DNA from: Nocardia xishanensis NBRC 101358
GTDB lineage: Bacteria > Actinomycetota > Actinomycetes > Mycobacteriales > Mycobacteriaceae
Direction of reading: 5' to 3'
Assembly (NCBI RefSeq): GCF_001613365.1
Contig: NZ_BDCF01000001.1
Coordinates: 434,001 to 498,000 of the forward strand
Length of the DNA: 64,000 nt
Positions 42,417 to 52,915 of this stretch are shown piece by piece. The position numbers and the translations under genes were made by a program. The stretch's first letter is position 1; every line of letters begins with the position of its first letter. The notes below the pieces were generated by a model. It was not told the origin of the DNA. It was given only the letters and a program-made list of their open reading frames with translations, and ran no database searches.

Positions 42417-43559
42417 GTGCGCGTAGCCATCGTTTCGGAGTCCTTCCTGCCGAACATGAACGGCGTCGTCAATTCGGTGCTCCGGATACTCGATCATCTG
42501 GACAAGCACGGCCACGAGGCGCTGGTGATCGCGCCCGACACACCGCGCGGCCTGCCCGCCGCCAGGGGCGCGCACGGTCGCTTCCCGGTACACCGGGTGC
42601 CCGCGGTGATGGTGCCCAAGGTCAGCTCGCTGCCGGTCGGGTTGCCGCAGCCCGGCATCACCGCGGCGATCGCCGAATTCGACGCCGACGTGGTGCATCT
42701 GGCCTCGCCGTTCCTGCTCGGCGCCGGCGGGCTCGGTGCGGCGCTGCGGTTGGATCTGCCGACCGTCGCGGTGTATCAGACCGATGTGGCCGGCTTCGCC
42801 AAGAGCTACGGACTCGGTCTGGCCAGCCGTGCGGCGTGGGCCTGGACCAAGCGCATCCACGAGGGCGCGACCCGCACGCTGGCGCCATCCCGCGCGGCCG
42901 CGGAAGACCTGGTCCTCCATGGCATTCCGCGCGTGCATCGGTGGGGCCGCGGCGTGGACATCGCGCGGTTCACCCCCTCGGCCCATCGCCCGGAGCTGCG
43001 CGGACGCTGGCTAGGCGGACACGAGCGACTCCTGGTCGGATTCGTGGGGCGACTTGCTCCGGAGAAGCACGTCGAGCGACTGGCCGTGCTGGCCGACGAC
43101 CCCGGCATTCAGCTGGTGATCGTCGGCGACGGCCCGGAACGCGACCGGCTGGCCCGGCTCATGCCCAGCGCGGTGTTCACCGGCGAGCTGGGCGGCGACG
43201 AACTCGCGCAGGCGTACGCCAGCCTGGACGTGATGGTGCACGCGGGTGAGCACGAGACCTTCTGCCAGGGCGTGCAGGAGGCGCTGGCCTCCGGTGTCCC
43301 GGTCATCGGGCCGGACGCGGGCGGTCCGCGCGATCTCATCGCGCACTGCCGCAACGGATATCTGCTTCCGGTCGACCGTTTCACCGAACTGCTGCCGAGC
43401 GCCGTGGCCGCGTTGCGCGATCCGGCGCTGCGCACCCGTTTCGCAGGCGCCGCCCGCAAGTCCGTACTGCACCGAACCTGGCCTGCCGTGTGCGACGAGC
43501 TGATGGCGCACTACACCGACGTCACCGGCCGGGACTTCCGCCTTTCGAACACGGCATGA
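42417..43559 (+). CDS. mgtA: GDP-mannose-dependent alpha-mannosyltransferase MgtA
   Basis: This 380-residue GT4 (GT-B fold) enzyme is taken from GTG 42417 ([20 protein letters not shown]); another GTG precedes it by one codon. Hallmarks are the N-terminal glycine loop, [32 protein letters not shown] and the donor-site [34 protein letters not shown] with its EX7E motif. It is collinear with M. tuberculosis Rv0557 (MgtA), which adds mannose to glucuronosyl-diacylglycerol or PIM-type acceptors in lipomannan-like glycolipid synthesis. menG follows, as in M. tuberculosis. Confidence 0.92.
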   Translation: MRVAIVSESFLPNMNGVVNSVLRILDHLDKHGHEALVIAPDTPRGLPAARGAHGRFPVHRVPAVMVPKVSSLPVGLPQPGITAAIAEFDADVVHLASPFLLGAGGLGAALRLDLPTVAVYQTDVAGFAKSYGLGLASRAAWAWTKRIHEGATRTLAPSRAAAEDLVLHGIPRVHRWGRGVDIARFTPSAHRPELRGRWLGGHERLLVGFVGRLAPEKHVERLAVLADDPGIQLVIVGDGPERDRLARLMPSAVFTGELGGDELAQAYASLDVMVHAGEHETFCQGVQEALASGVPVIGPDAGGPRDLIAHCRNGYLLPVDRFTELLPSAVAALRDPALRTRFAGAARKSVLHRTWPAVCDELMAHYTDVTGRDFRLSNTA

Positions 43560-43661
43560 GCCTGGTCACCACCCGACGCGGCATGGCACGCGGCATCGAA
43601 TATCGGCGCTGTGAGCGGTCGCACGCGGATCCGTAAGGGCCGGTCCCTTAAGGTCGTTGGC

Positions 43662-44366
43662 GTGGCGAATACGCATGCAGGTCGAGCCTCCCTGGACAAG
43701 CGGCCGGGCGAGGTCGCAGCAATGTTCGACGGGGTCGCGAAGCGGTACGACCTCACCAACACCGTCATCTCGGCGGGTCAGGACCGCTACTGGCGCTGGG
43801 CGACCCGCAAGGCGCTCGACCTCCGGCCCGGCGAGCGCGTGCTGGACCTGGCGGCGGGCACCGGCGTATCCACCTTGGAATTCGGCAAGTCGGGCGCCTG
43901 GTGCGTGGCGGCCGACTTCTCCAAGGGCATGCTCGCGGCGGGACGATTCCGCGGCGTGCCGATGGTCGCGGGCGATGCCATGGCGCTGCCCTTCGCCGAC
44001 GATTCCTTCGACGCGGTGACCATCTCCTACGGCCTGCGCAATGTCGCCGATCCCGATCTGGCGCTGCGCGAGATGCTGCGCGTCACCAAACCGGGCGGGC
44101 GGCTCGTTGTCGCCGAGTTCTCGACGCCGATCGTGCCGGCGTTCCGCACCCTGTACATGGAGTACCTGATGAAGGCGCTGCCGCGGGTGGCGCGGGCGGT
44201 CAGCAGCAACCCCGACGCGTATGTGTATCTGGCGGAATCGATTCGGGCCTGGCCGAATCAGCGGCAGCTGGCCATGCGGATAGGCAAGGCGGGATGGTCG
44301 TCGGTCAGGTGGCGCAATCTCACCGGCGGGGTCGTCGCGCTGCACCGGGGCTACAAGCTCGGCTGA
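43662..44366 (+). CDS. menG: demethylmenaquinone methyltransferase MenG (UbiE family)
   Basis: This 234-residue SAM-dependent methyltransferase is taken from GTG 43662 ([20 protein letters not shown]). It has the UbiE signature [27 protein letters not shown] motif [12 protein letters not shown] (60-70), [20 protein letters not shown] and the C-terminal [41 protein letters not shown]. It performs the last step of menaquinone synthesis at the membrane. A small palindrome TAAGGG-N5-CCCTTA (43634-43650) lies just upstream. Confidence 0.96.
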   Translation: MANTHAGRASLDKRPGEVAAMFDGVAKRYDLTNTVISAGQDRYWRWATRKALDLRPGERVLDLAAGTGVSTLEFGKSGAWCVAADFSKGMLAAGRFRGVPMVAGDAMALPFADDSFDAVTISYGLRNVADPDLALREMLRVTKPGGRLVVAEFSTPIVPAFRTLYMEYLMKALPRVARAVSSNPDAYVYLAESIRAWPNQRQLAMRIGKAGWSSVRWRNLTGGVVALHRGYKLG

Positions 44367-44385
44367 CCACCGGCCCCTCAGACAT

Positions 44386-44895
44386 TCAGACCGCGGCCGG
44401 GCGACGACCGAAACCGAGGCGGCGGGCGATGCGGGCCATCAGTTGCGACATCCGCGAGGGGAAGGAATTCGGGGTGGGGACGGTGACCGGGCGGACGCGC
44501 CCGTTGTGGATGGCGGCGATGCGCCAGCCGTCCGAAGTGCGCATCACCACGACGGTCTGGCGGGAGAGCCTGCGCTTCGGCAGCCGGGAACGCCACGGCA
44601 TCAGCACCGACGCGGTGCCGTGCAGCACCGCGACGTCGGGCGTGAGGTAGCGGATCGATTCGAGGTCGCCCACCAACGCGGAACCCGCGAGCACGCCGCG
44701 GAACAGCAGGTCGTGATTGTGGTGATGCTCGGCGCGGCCGATGGCGCGGGTGCCGTCGTAGGAGACGTAGTCGGAGTCCTCGGTGAACAGCGCGCCGAAG
44801 GTGGCGGCGTCGTTGTCGGTCCAGGCTCGCATGAAGCGCTGGAACAGGTCCCGGATCAGGGTGTCGTCGTCGGTGCGATCGAGTGTGTGGTTCAT
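44386..44895 (-). CDS. SnoaL-like/SgcJ-type NTF2-fold protein
   Basis: This 169-residue protein is taken from ATG 44895 (MNHTLDRTDDDTLIRDLFQR). It has the SnoaL/SgcJ pattern FMRAWTDNDAATFGALFTEDSDYVSYDGTRAIGRAEHHHNHDLLF and VVVMRTSDGWRIAAIHNGRV. It belongs to the SgcJ/EcaC group; the biochemical role is unknown. It has a basic C-terminal tail. It is divergent from a MarR-type regulator and shares an intergenic inverted repeat with it. Confidence 0.85.
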   Translation of the reverse strand: MNHTLDRTDDDTLIRDLFQRFMRAWTDNDAATFGALFTEDSDYVSYDGTRAIGRAEHHHNHDLLFRGVLAGSALVGDLESIRYLTPDVAVLHGTASVLMPWRSRLPKRRLSRQTVVVMRTSDGWRIAAIHNGRVRPVTVPTPNSFPSRMSQLMARIARRLGFGRRPAAV

Positions 44896-44924
44896 GGCGC
44901 GGCGCTCCCGTGGTAATATTTTGA

Positions 44925-44943
44925 CTATCGAATAATAAGATAG
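44925..44943. promoter_or_regulatory. operator-like inverted repeat between SnoaL-like and MarR genes
   Basis: CTATC (44925-44929) and GATAG (44939-44943) flank an AT-rich 9-nt centre, GAATAATAA, within an unusually AT-rich 60-bp divergent region. A TTGAC-like element overlaps the left arm. It fits a MarR-dimer site and promoter. Confidence 0.5.
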
Positions 44944-44956
44944 CAGAAAGGTTCGA

Positions 44957-45430
44957 ATGTCGAAAGATGAGAGGATCGACGCGGTCGGCGAGCAACTGCG
45001 GCTGCTACAGCGCAGTTTCGACACGTTCGACGAGGCCGCCGCCGCTCGCCTCGGCCTCAACCGCACGGACCTGCGCTGCCTGGACATCGCGCTCGGTCGC
45101 GGACCGCTGCCCGCGGGTGAACTGAGCGCCGAGCTGAAGCTCAGTCCTGGCGCCACCACGACGGTCATCGACCGGCTGCAACGCGCGGGGTTCGTCACCC
45201 GCACCCAGGACCCGGCCAGCCGCCGCAGGGTGCTCGTCGAGGCCACCGCTGCCGCACGCGCCGCCGCGGCCGACATCTTCGTCCCGGTCGGCATCGCGGG
45301 CGCGCGGGCGCTGCGCCGCTACAGCGCCGACCAGCTCGACCTCATCCTCGACTTCCTCGGGACCGCACTCGCCGTCCACCGCGCCGAGACCGAAAGACTG
45401 ACGGCCGAAACCGCCGAGCAACCGCACTGA
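44957..45430 (+). CDS. MarR-family transcriptional regulator
   Basis: This 157-residue protein starts MSKDERIDAVGEQLRLLQRS. Its winged helix is seen in LPAGELSAELKLSPGATTTVIDRLQRAGFVTRTQDPASRRRVLVEATAAAR, with the DPASRRR wing. It probably represses itself and the divergent SnoaL-like gene. It differs clearly from the MarR protein at 41843, so the two are not a recent duplication. Confidence 0.88.
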   Translation: MSKDERIDAVGEQLRLLQRSFDTFDEAAAARLGLNRTDLRCLDIALGRGPLPAGELSAELKLSPGATTTVIDRLQRAGFVTRTQDPASRRRVLVEATAAARAAAADIFVPVGIAGARALRRYSADQLDLILDFLGTALAVHRAETERLTAETAEQPH

Positions 45431-45457
45431 TCTGCGACGACGTGACCGACACCACAG

Positions 45458-45484
45458 CTCACAGCCGCGATTGTTGGCTGTGAG
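45458..45484 (+). terminator. hairpin after the second MarR gene
   Basis: CTCACAGCC (45458-45466) and GGCTGTGAG (45476-45484) form a perfect 9-bp stem with a 9-nt loop. It lies 28 bp after the stop and just before the nitrate reductase promoter region. Confidence 0.55.
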
Positions 45485-45491
45485 GAGAATT

Positions 45492-45507
45492 GTCACCTGG
45501 CGATAAC
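45492..45507 (+). promoter_or_regulatory. GlnR-box-like site upstream of the nitrate reductase fusion
   Basis: GTCAC (45492-45496), a 6-nt spacer and ATAAC (45503-45507) follow the actinobacterial GlnR consensus gTnAC-n6-GaAAc. A further TAAAT appears 6 nt later. It is 33 bp upstream of the start codon. GlnR activates nitrogen-assimilation genes under nitrogen limitation, so the context fits. Confidence 0.5.
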
Positions 45508-45539
45508 GTTCGGTAAATCCGGCGCAATCGGGGTTCCGG

Positions 45540-48500
45540 ATGATCGGTGACATGTCGGACGCAGCCAACAGCCCCGCGCCGGGCGTCGCCAGAACGGCGT
45601 GCTCGTACTGCGGCGTGGGTTGCGGCATCACGGTCGAGACCAAGCGGGGCGCCGGGGGTTCACCGGTGATCGCCAAGGTCAGCGGCGACAAACTGCATCC
45701 GTCGAACGCCGGCAGGCTCTGCACCAAGGGCGCCACCCACGCGGAACTGATGCAGACGCCGGGACGGATGACGACCGCGTACCGGCGTCCCGAGCGTGGG
45801 CAGGAACCGACGCCGGTCACCGTGGACGCCGCGGTGCGCGAGGCGGCCGATCGGTTGCGCGCCATTCTCGACGAGCACGGGTCCGACGCCATCGCGCTGT
45901 ACGTCTCCGGGCAGATGTCGCTCGAGGCGCAGTACCTGGCCACCAAACTGGCCAAGGGCTACCTGCGGACCGTGCACATCGAGGCCAACTCGCGACTGTG
46001 CATGGCCAGTGCGGGCACCGGCTACAAACAGTCGCTCGGCGCCGACGGCCCGCCCGGCTCCTACGACGATTTCGAGCACGCCGACCTGTTCTTCGTCATC
46101 GGCGCGAACATGGCCGACTGTCATCCGATCCTCTACCTGCGCATGGCCGATCGGCTGAAGGCGGGCGCCAAGCTGATCGTCGCCGACCCCCGCCGCACCG
46201 ACACCGCCGTGCGCGCCGACCTGTACCTCCAGCTGCGCCCCGGCACCGACCTCGCGCTGCTCAACGGCCTGCTGCACCTGCTCGTCGCGAACGGCGACAT
46301 CGACGAGGAGTTCATTGCCGAGCACACCGAGGGCTGGGACGCCATGCCCGAATTCCTCGCCGACTACCCGCCGGACCGGGTCGCCGAGATCACCGGCCTC
46401 GCCGAACAGGACATTCGCACCGCGGCGCGCTGGATCGGCGAGGCGGGCGAGTGGATGACGCTGTGGACGATGGGACTCAACCAGTCCACCCACGGCACCT
46501 GGAACACCAACGCGATCTGCAACCTGCACCTGGCCACCGGCGCCATCTGCCGCCCCGGCAGCGGTCCCTTCTCGCTGACCGGTCAGCCCAACGCCATGGG
46601 CGGTCGCGAGATGGGATACATGGGCCCCGGCCTGCCCGGTCAGCGCTCGCTGCTCTCCCCCGCCGACCGCGGCTTCGTGGAGACGGCGTGGGGTGTGGAA
46701 CCCGGCACGATTCGCACCGAGGCGGGGCCTGGCACGATCGAGATGTTCCGCGGCATGGCCGACGGCGAGATCAAGGCGGCGTGGATCATCTGCACCAATC
46801 CCGTTGCCTCCGTGGCCAACCGGAAGACGGTGATCGCGGGTCTCGAGGCCGCCGAGCTGGTGATCGCCCAGGACGCCTACACCGACACCGCCACCAACTC
46901 CTACGCCGACCTGCTGTTGCCCGCCACGCTCTGGGCCGAGGCCGATGCGGTGATGGTGAACTCCGAACGCAATGTCACCCTGTTGCAGCGCTCGGTCGAC
47001 CCGGTCGGCGACGCGCGGCCGGACTGGCTGCTGATCGCGCAGGTGGCCACGGCCATGGGCTTCCCCGGCTTCGAATACGCGTCCAGCGCCGAGGTTTTCG
47101 CCGAGATCCAAGGCTTCGCCAATACGGCGACGGGCTACGACCTGCGCGGCATGAGCTACGACGCGCTGCGCGACGGCCCGATGCAGTGGCCGTGCGCCGA
47201 ACCCGGCAAGCGCCGCAACCCGATCCGCTACCTGAACGACGGCGTCAGCCAGGATCTCTTCGTCGACGAGGAAGGTCACCGCCCGCGGCTTGCCTTCGCC
47301 ACCGCGAGCCGCCGCGCGATGTTCTGGCCGCGCCCGCACATGCCGCCGGAGGAAATGCCCGACGACGACTACCCGTTCGTGCTGAACACCGGTCGCCTGC
47401 AACATCAGTGGCACACCATGACCAAGACCGGCAAGATCGCCAAGCTCACCAAGCTGACCGGGCAGCCTTTCCTCGAGGTGCATCCGGCGGACGCCGAGCG
47501 GCTCGGCGTCCGCGCGGGTGATCAACTCGAAATCGCCTCCCGCCGCGGCCGAGCCGTGCTGCCGGTGCAGATCAGCGACCGGGTGCGCCCCGGCGACTGC
47601 TTCGCGCCATTCCACTGGAACGACGAACAGGGTGAGTATCTGACCATCAACGCCGTCACCAACGACGCCGTCGATCCGGCCTCGCTGCAACCCGAGTTCA
47701 AGCAGTGCGCCGTCTCACTGCGCCGCGTCGCGCCGATGAAGCAGGCCGAAACACCGGTCGCCGAACCGGTTTCCGCGTCGCAGGGGGGCGCGCATCCGCT
47801 CGCGGTGATGCTCGGGCTCGACAGCGGCGTCGCGCCGACGCTCACCGACACCGAGCAGATCTACCTCAGTGGGTATCTGGCCGCGCTGCACTCGCTGCCG
47901 GTGATCGGCCAACCGGTGCTGCCGGAGACCGCGCCGCTGTCCACCCGCGGCAGGCTCTGGATCGACGGACTGCTCGCGGGCATGTACTCACGCGGCGCGC
48001 TGACCCCCGAGACACCGGCGCCCATGGCGGCGGAGCGGCCGGTCACGGTGTTGTGGGCCTCGCAGACCGGCAACGCCGAGGAGTTCGCCGCGGCGGCGGC
48101 CGAGCGCCTGGCCGAATCCGGCTTCGCGCCGCGGCTTTTCGAGATGGACTCCTGTGATCTCGGCGCGCTGACCGGCGACGCCCTGTTCATCAGCAGCACC
48201 TTCGGCGATGGCGGTCCGCCGGACAACGGCGCGGACTTCTGGACCAGGCTCGCCGACAGCGCGACCCGGCTGACCGGCCTGCGCTACGCCGTCCTCGCGC
48301 TCGGCGACTCCTCCTACGACGACTTCTGCGGCCACGGCCGCAAGCTGGACGAGAAGCTGGCCGAGCGCGGCGCCACCCGGCTGCTGCCGCGGGTGGACTG
48401 CGAACCCGACTACGAGGAGCCGGCGAGCCGCTGGCTGGACGCGGTGCTCGGCGCGTTCGGCGGCGAGGACGACGGCGAGGGCCCGGCTCCGGACGGCGGT

Positions 48501-49742
48501 TCCGGTCCGCGCCCGCCGGTCCGCGCCGCGAGTTCCGGCGGCACCATGCTGCTGACCAGGCCCGAGGCTCCGGCTCCCGCGCGTTCCCTGCGCGCCGCGC
48601 CCGCGCGGTTCACCCGTAACGCGCCGGTGGCCGCACCGCTCGTGCGCAACGAACAGCTCTCGCGCGCCGGATCGCCGAAGGAGGTGCGTCAGTTCGGTTT
48701 CGATCTACGCGGCCTCGACGCCGGCTACGAAGTGGGCGATTCACTCGGTGTATGGCCGTCGAACTGTCCTTCGCTGGTCGAGGAGTGGCTCACCGCCACC
48801 GGCCTGGACGGACGGCGCATCATCGAGGTGGACGACCTGGATATGCCGCTGACCGAGGCGCTGCGCACCAGATACGACATCACCAAGGTCAGCCCCGACC
48901 TGCTCGGCTTCATCGGCGAGCGCAACCCGAGCAACCAGCTCGCCAAGCTGCTGCGCAGGGACAACCGCAACGAGCTGGACAGCTATCTCTGGGATCGCCA
49001 GGCCGTCGACGTGCTACGCGACTTCCCGGTGCGGGCCGACCTGGTGGAATGGCTCGGCGCGCTGAAAAAGCTTCAGCCGCGCCAGTATTCGATCTCGTCG
49101 AGTCCGCTGGTCAGCCCGGACGAGGTGCAGCTGACGGTCGGCGTCGTCCGCTACGGCGAACCAAGCGGCGCCGGCGCCCGGCGCGGCGGGGTCTGCTCCA
49201 CCTTCCTCGCCGACCGGGTGCCGAGCGAGTCCGCCGACGCCACCGTGCCGATCTTCCTTCAGCGCGCACCGCATTTCCGGCCGCCGCTCGATCCGACGGC
49301 GCCGATGATCATGGTCGGTCCCGGCACCGGCATCGCCCCGTTCCGCGGCTTCCTGCACGAGAGAAGGGCGCTCGGCGCGACGGGCCGCAACTGGTTGTTC
49401 TTCGGCGAACAGCATGCGGCGCAGAACTTCTACTACCGCGCGGAACTGGAGGACATGTTCCGCACCGGTTTCCTGACCCGTCTCGACCTGGCGTTCTCCC
49501 GCGACCAGCGGGAGCGGATCTACGTGCAACACCGGATGATCGAGCACGGCGCCGAGCTGTGGTCCTGGCTGCGCGACGGCGCCCACTTCTACGTGTGCGG
49601 CGACGCGGCGCGCATGGCCAAGGACGTGGACGACACGCTGCTCGCCATCGCCCGCATCCACGGCAAGCTGGACGAGGACGGCGCGCTGGCGTTCCGCAAG
49701 CAGCTCGTCGCCGAGAAGCGTTACGTGCGCGACGTCTACTGA
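45540..49742 (+). CDS. assimilatory nitrate reductase fused to CysJ-like diflavin reductase
   Basis: A 1400-residue fusion. Residues about 15-730 form a molybdopterin nitrate reductase: a 4Fe-4S site Cys21-x2-Cys24-x3-Cys28 and Cys61, the Mo-ligand segment [11 protein letters not shown], and the C-terminal dinucleotide-binding domain. Residues about 830-975 are a flavodoxin ([11 protein letters not shown]). Residues about 1020-1400 are the FAD/NADPH reductase ([35 protein letters not shown], terminal RYVRDVY). Electrons should pass from NADPH through FAD, FMN and the Fe-S cluster to Mo. Similar fusions act as assimilatory nitrate reductase (NasN) in mycobacteria. ATG 45540 or 45552 may be the start. 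Confidence 0.93.
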   Translation: MIGDMSDAANSPAPGVARTACSYCGVGCGITVETKRGAGGSPVIAKVSGDKLHPSNAGRLCTKGATHAELMQTPGRMTTAYRRPERGQEPTPVTVDAAVREAADRLRAILDEHGSDAIALYVSGQMSLEAQYLATKLAKGYLRTVHIEANSRLCMASAGTGYKQSLGADGPPGSYDDFEHADLFFVIGANMADCHPILYLRMADRLKAGAKLIVADPRRTDTAVRADLYLQLRPGTDLALLNGLLHLLVANGDIDEEFIAEHTEGWDAMPEFLADYPPDRVAEITGLAEQDIRTAARWIGEAGEWMTLWTMGLNQSTHGTWNTNAICNLHLATGAICRPGSGPFSLTGQPNAMGGREMGYMGPGLPGQRSLLSPADRGFVETAWGVEPGTIRTEAGPGTIEMFRGMADGEIKAAWIICTNPVASVANRKTVIAGLEAAELVIAQDAYTDTATNSYADLLLPATLWAEADAVMVNSERNVTLLQRSVDPVGDARPDWLLIAQVATAMGFPGFEYASSAEVFAEIQGFANTATGYDLRGMSYDALRDGPMQWPCAEPGKRRNPIRYLNDGVSQDLFVDEEGHRPRLAFATASRRAMFWPRPHMPPEEMPDDDYPFVLNTGRLQHQWHTMTKTGKIAKLTKLTGQPFLEVHPADAERLGVRAGDQLEIASRRGRAVLPVQISDRVRPGDCFAPFHWNDEQGEYLTINAVTNDAVDPASLQPEFKQCAVSLRRVAPMKQAETPVAEPVSASQGGAHPLAVMLGLDSGVAPTLTDTEQIYLSGYLAALHSLPVIGQPVLPETAPLSTRGRLWIDGLLAGMYSRGALTPETPAPMAAERPVTVLWASQTGNAEEFAAAAAERLAESGFAPRLFEMDSCDLGALTGDALFISSTFGDGGPPDNGADFWTRLADSATRLTGLRYAVLALGDSSYDDFCGHGRKLDEKLAERGATRLLPRVDCEPDYEEPASRWLDAVLGAFGGEDDGEGPAPDGGSGPRPPVRAASSGGTMLLTRPEAPAPARSLRAAPARFTRNAPVAAPLVRNEQLSRAGSPKEVRQFGFDLRGLDAGYEVGDSLGVWPSNCPSLVEEWLTATGLDGRRIIEVDDLDMPLTEALRTRYDITKVSPDLLGFIGERNPSNQLAKLLRRDNRNELDSYLWDRQAVDVLRDFPVRADLVEWLGALKKLQPRQYSISSSPLVSPDEVQLTVGVVRYGEPSGAGARRGGVCSTFLADRVPSESADATVPIFLQRAPHFRPPLDPTAPMIMVGPGTGIAPFRGFLHERRALGATGRNWLFFGEQHAAQNFYYRAELEDMFRTGFLTRLDLAFSRDQRERIYVQHRMIEHGAELWSWLRDGAHFYVCGDAARMAKDVDDTLLAIARIHGKLDEDGALAFRKQLVAEKRYVRDVY

Positions 49743-49755
49743 TCCGCTGCTGGGC

Positions 49756-49775
49756 GGCCCGCCCGGCGGCGGGCC
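49756..49775. terminator. hairpin after the nitrate reductase gene
   Basis: GGCCCGCC (49756-49763) and GGCGGGCC (49768-49775) form a perfect 8-bp stem with a 4-nt loop between convergent genes. Confidence 0.6.
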
Positions 49776-49783
49776 GAATCCCG

Positions 49784-50839
<1,056 letters not shown>

Positions 50840-50880
50840 CGGACGGCCCTCCTAAAGGGTCTATAGTTCCGTTAATGCCT

Positions 50881-50902
50881 CCGAACGGTACACCCCGTTC
50901 GG
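50881..50902. promoter_or_regulatory. 22-bp palindromic TetR operator
   Basis: CCGAACGG (50881-50888), a 6-nt centre and CCGTTCGG (50895-50902) are perfect 8-bp inverted arms. A further CCGTT half-site lies at 50869-50873. It sits 25 bp upstream of the TetR start and 42 bp from the AKR start. Confidence 0.72.
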
Positions 50903-50926
50903 CGCAAATGGAACTGGAGTCCTGTT

Positions 50927-51553
50927 ATGCCGTTCGAAGAACCCGCTCCCGGATCGGTTCGCCCAGGTGGGCGCACCGCGCGCATCCGCGAGGCCGTCCT
51001 GCGCACAGCGGGCGACCTACTCGCCGAACGAGGGTTCGCGACACTGGATCTCGCGGAGGTCGCGGCCGCGGCCGGGGTCGGCAAGACCACCGTCTACCGG
51101 CGCTGGGGCACCCCGGCCGGGCTCGTCGCCGATCTGCTCGCCGATATGGCCGAGCAGTCGCTGCCGCGCGCCGACACCGGCTCGCTGCGCGGCGATCTCA
51201 CCGCCAACGCGCGTCTGGTCGCGAAGACGCTGACCGATCCGCGCCAAAGCCGCCTCTTTCAAGCCGTGATCGCCGCGGCCACCGGCGACCCGATCACCGC
51301 GGCGGCGCTGCGCCGTTTCTACGACGTCCGCCTCAACGAGTGGGCGCCGTGCGTCGAGGACGCGATCGCGCGCGGCGAGGCGCCCGAGGGCACCGATCCG
51401 CGCGCGGTCCTCTCGGCGGTCTCGGCTCCGCTCTACTACCGCCTGCTCGCCAGCGGCGATCCCATCGACGAAGCAGCTGCGGGCGTCGCCGTCCGAGCCG
51501 CCATGGACGCCGTCGCCGCGGGCACTTTCGTCACCGGCCTGGCCGAAGGCTAG
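50927..51553 (+). CDS. TetR/AcrR-family transcriptional repressor
   Basis: This 208-residue protein starts MPFEEPAPGSVRPGGRTARI. Its N-terminal HTH reads AGDLLAERGFATLDLAEVAAAAGVGKTTVYRRWGTPAGLVADLLAD, and the C-terminal part is a TetR_C helical ligand domain. It is divergent from the aldo/keto reductase, with a palindrome between. Its TAG stop shares CTAG (51550-51553) with the stop of the convergent neighbour. Confidence 0.92.
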   Translation: MPFEEPAPGSVRPGGRTARIREAVLRTAGDLLAERGFATLDLAEVAAAAGVGKTTVYRRWGTPAGLVADLLADMAEQSLPRADTGSLRGDLTANARLVAKTLTDPRQSRLFQAVIAAATGDPITAAALRRFYDVRLNEWAPCVEDAIARGEAPEGTDPRAVLSAVSAPLYYRLLASGDPIDEAAAGVAVRAAMDAVAAGTFVTGLAEG

Positions 51554-52128
51554 GGCGTCCAGCTCGGCGTGCGGCCGGTGAGGCCGATCACGCGATCGAG
51601 CAGGGGTGCGTCGGCGGGGACCTCGACCACCGGGCCGAAGAGTCCCGGCGTGCCGGTCGTCGGCGTTTCGCGGAGGAAGTCGAACAGGATCGCCGCGTGC
51701 GATTCGGCGCAGGTGAACGGCTGACCGGTGGCCCGCGCCAGGTCCCAGCCGTGCACGACGACCTCGTCCAGCGCGATCACGGCCATCACGAGCGCGGCCT
51801 CCGTGACGCCACCCGCCTCGGTCTCGCCTTCCCACGCGCCCGGCTCGCGCCAGGCGGCCACCAACTCCTTCAGCTGGGCCTGAATTCGGGTGCGCCAATC
51901 CTCGGGCAGCTTCGAGTCCCGCCCGACGGCGGGCGGGGTGCTGCGGCCGACGGATTCCTTGGTCGCCGCCTGCCGGAACGCCTCGGTCAGCGCGAGCACG
52001 TGATCGAGCAGCGCGGCGACGGTGCTGCCTTCGCATGGCGTCGGGGTGTGCAGCTGGTCGTCGGAGATGCCCGCTACCACGGTCTCCAATGCGGTAGCGG
52101 CGGGCTCGAAATCGAACGTGGGTGTCAT
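51550..52128 (-). CDS. TIGR03086-family metal-binding (DinB/MDMPI-like) protein
   Basis: This 192-residue protein starts MTPTFDFEPAATALETVVAG. It has the pattern DDQLHTPTPCEGSTVAALLDHVLALTEAF and ALDEVVVHGWDLARATGQPF, where spaced histidines of a four-helix DinB fold bind metal. Related proteins include mycothiol-dependent maleylpyruvate isomerase. Mycothiol is the main thiol in these bacteria, so a thiol-transferase or isomerase role is plausible. The substrate is unknown. Confidence 0.85.
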   Translation of the reverse strand: MTPTFDFEPAATALETVVAGISDDQLHTPTPCEGSTVAALLDHVLALTEAFRQAATKESVGRSTPPAVGRDSKLPEDWRTRIQAQLKELVAAWREPGAWEGETEAGGVTEAALVMAVIALDEVVVHGWDLARATGQPFTCAESHAAILFDFLRETPTTGTPGLFGPVVEVPADAPLLDRVIGLTGRTPSWTP

Positions 52129-52293
52129 CGGGTCTCCTGCCGGATGCGAGTTGTCTGCGTGAGTTGAGACGGTGCGGTGACGCGGAATTCATCGGTTCGC
52201 ACCGCTGCCCGGGGCCGCCCCGAACGGGCGGCCCGGCTCCTCCGCGATCAACTCGTAACGGCGAAAAGCACTGGAAAAGAGGAGAATTGGTGG

Positions 52294-52530
52294 ATGAAGG
52301 GTGATCGAGTGGAGATCGTCGTCGATGTCGGTGACGGCTCCCGCAATTACGAAATCGCCGCGACACGGGCGGGGCGGCGGGTCGAGGTGCGCATCGCGCG
52401 CGGAGTGGTCGAAGTCAGCGAGGTGACGCGGACCGGGGTCGCGGTCCGTACGGCGCGGTTCATGGCCGGACGCACGCTGGCGCTGGTCGAGCATCCGGCG
52501 AACGGGGGCGTGGCCGTCGAGGGGGAATGA
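52294..52530 (+). CDS. hypothetical 78-residue protein
   Basis: It starts at ATG 52294 (MKGDRVEIVVDVGDGSRNYE), with AGAGGAG about 9 nt upstream. It is rich in Val, Arg and Glu with alternating hydrophobic residues (VEVRIARGVVEVSEVTRTGV), so a small beta-sheet protein is likely. There is no signal peptide and I recognise no family. It stands alone between a DinB-like gene and a small acidic protein gene. Confidence 0.6.
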   Translation: MKGDRVEIVVDVGDGSRNYEIAATRAGRRVEVRIARGVVEVSEVTRTGVAVRTARFMAGRTLALVEHPANGGVAVEGE

Positions 52531-52656
52531 AGCCATACGGCGCGGACGGTTGCCGGAAGCTCACGCTCGGAGCATTCTCGACACTGCCGGACTGTTGTCC
52601 GCTTCCCTGATTGGGTATACCCGATGCGGGAGAGCACCAGCGGAGAGGAGCACACG

Positions 52657-52902
52657 ATGATCGATCGCAGCACCCCGCGTACGTTGGACGACGCCCCGGA
52701 GGCCGATCGCGTGGAGCAATCCACGCCCGCCTACCAGGTGGACGACGCCGATACCGACGACCGGGCCGCCGCGGAAACCGGCGTCGAACGCGCGGCGCGT
52801 CCCGCGGTCGATCGCGACATCTGGGACGCGAACGAAGCCGACCTCATCGAGCAGTCCATCCCCGTGCCGATCGACGACGAGGATCGCGACGAGGCCGAAT
52901 AG
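52657..52902 (+). CDS. acidic 81-residue protein with two EAD-x2-EQS repeats
   Basis: It starts at ATG 52657 (MIDRSTPRTLDDAPEADRVE), chosen because AGGAG lies 6 nt upstream; an ATG at 52624 is possible. The protein is strongly acidic and probably disordered. It has an internal duplication: DAPEADRVEQSTPAYQVDDA near the start and DANEADLIEQSIPVPIDDED at the end. Short proteins with an EADxxEQ motif occur in many actinobacteria as I recall, but none has a known function. It ends 13 bp from the convergent menD stop. Confidence 0.72.
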   Translation: MIDRSTPRTLDDAPEADRVEQSTPAYQVDDADTDDRAAAETGVERAARPAVDRDIWDANEADLIEQSIPVPIDDEDRDEAE

Positions 52903-52915
52903 TCCGTCGAAGGGC

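Noticed and set aside
45660..47690. Long minus-strand open frame opposite the nitrate reductase domain
   Set aside because: Low-complexity Gly/Arg/Ala/Val composition, no ribosome site, and a real domain protein on the other strand.
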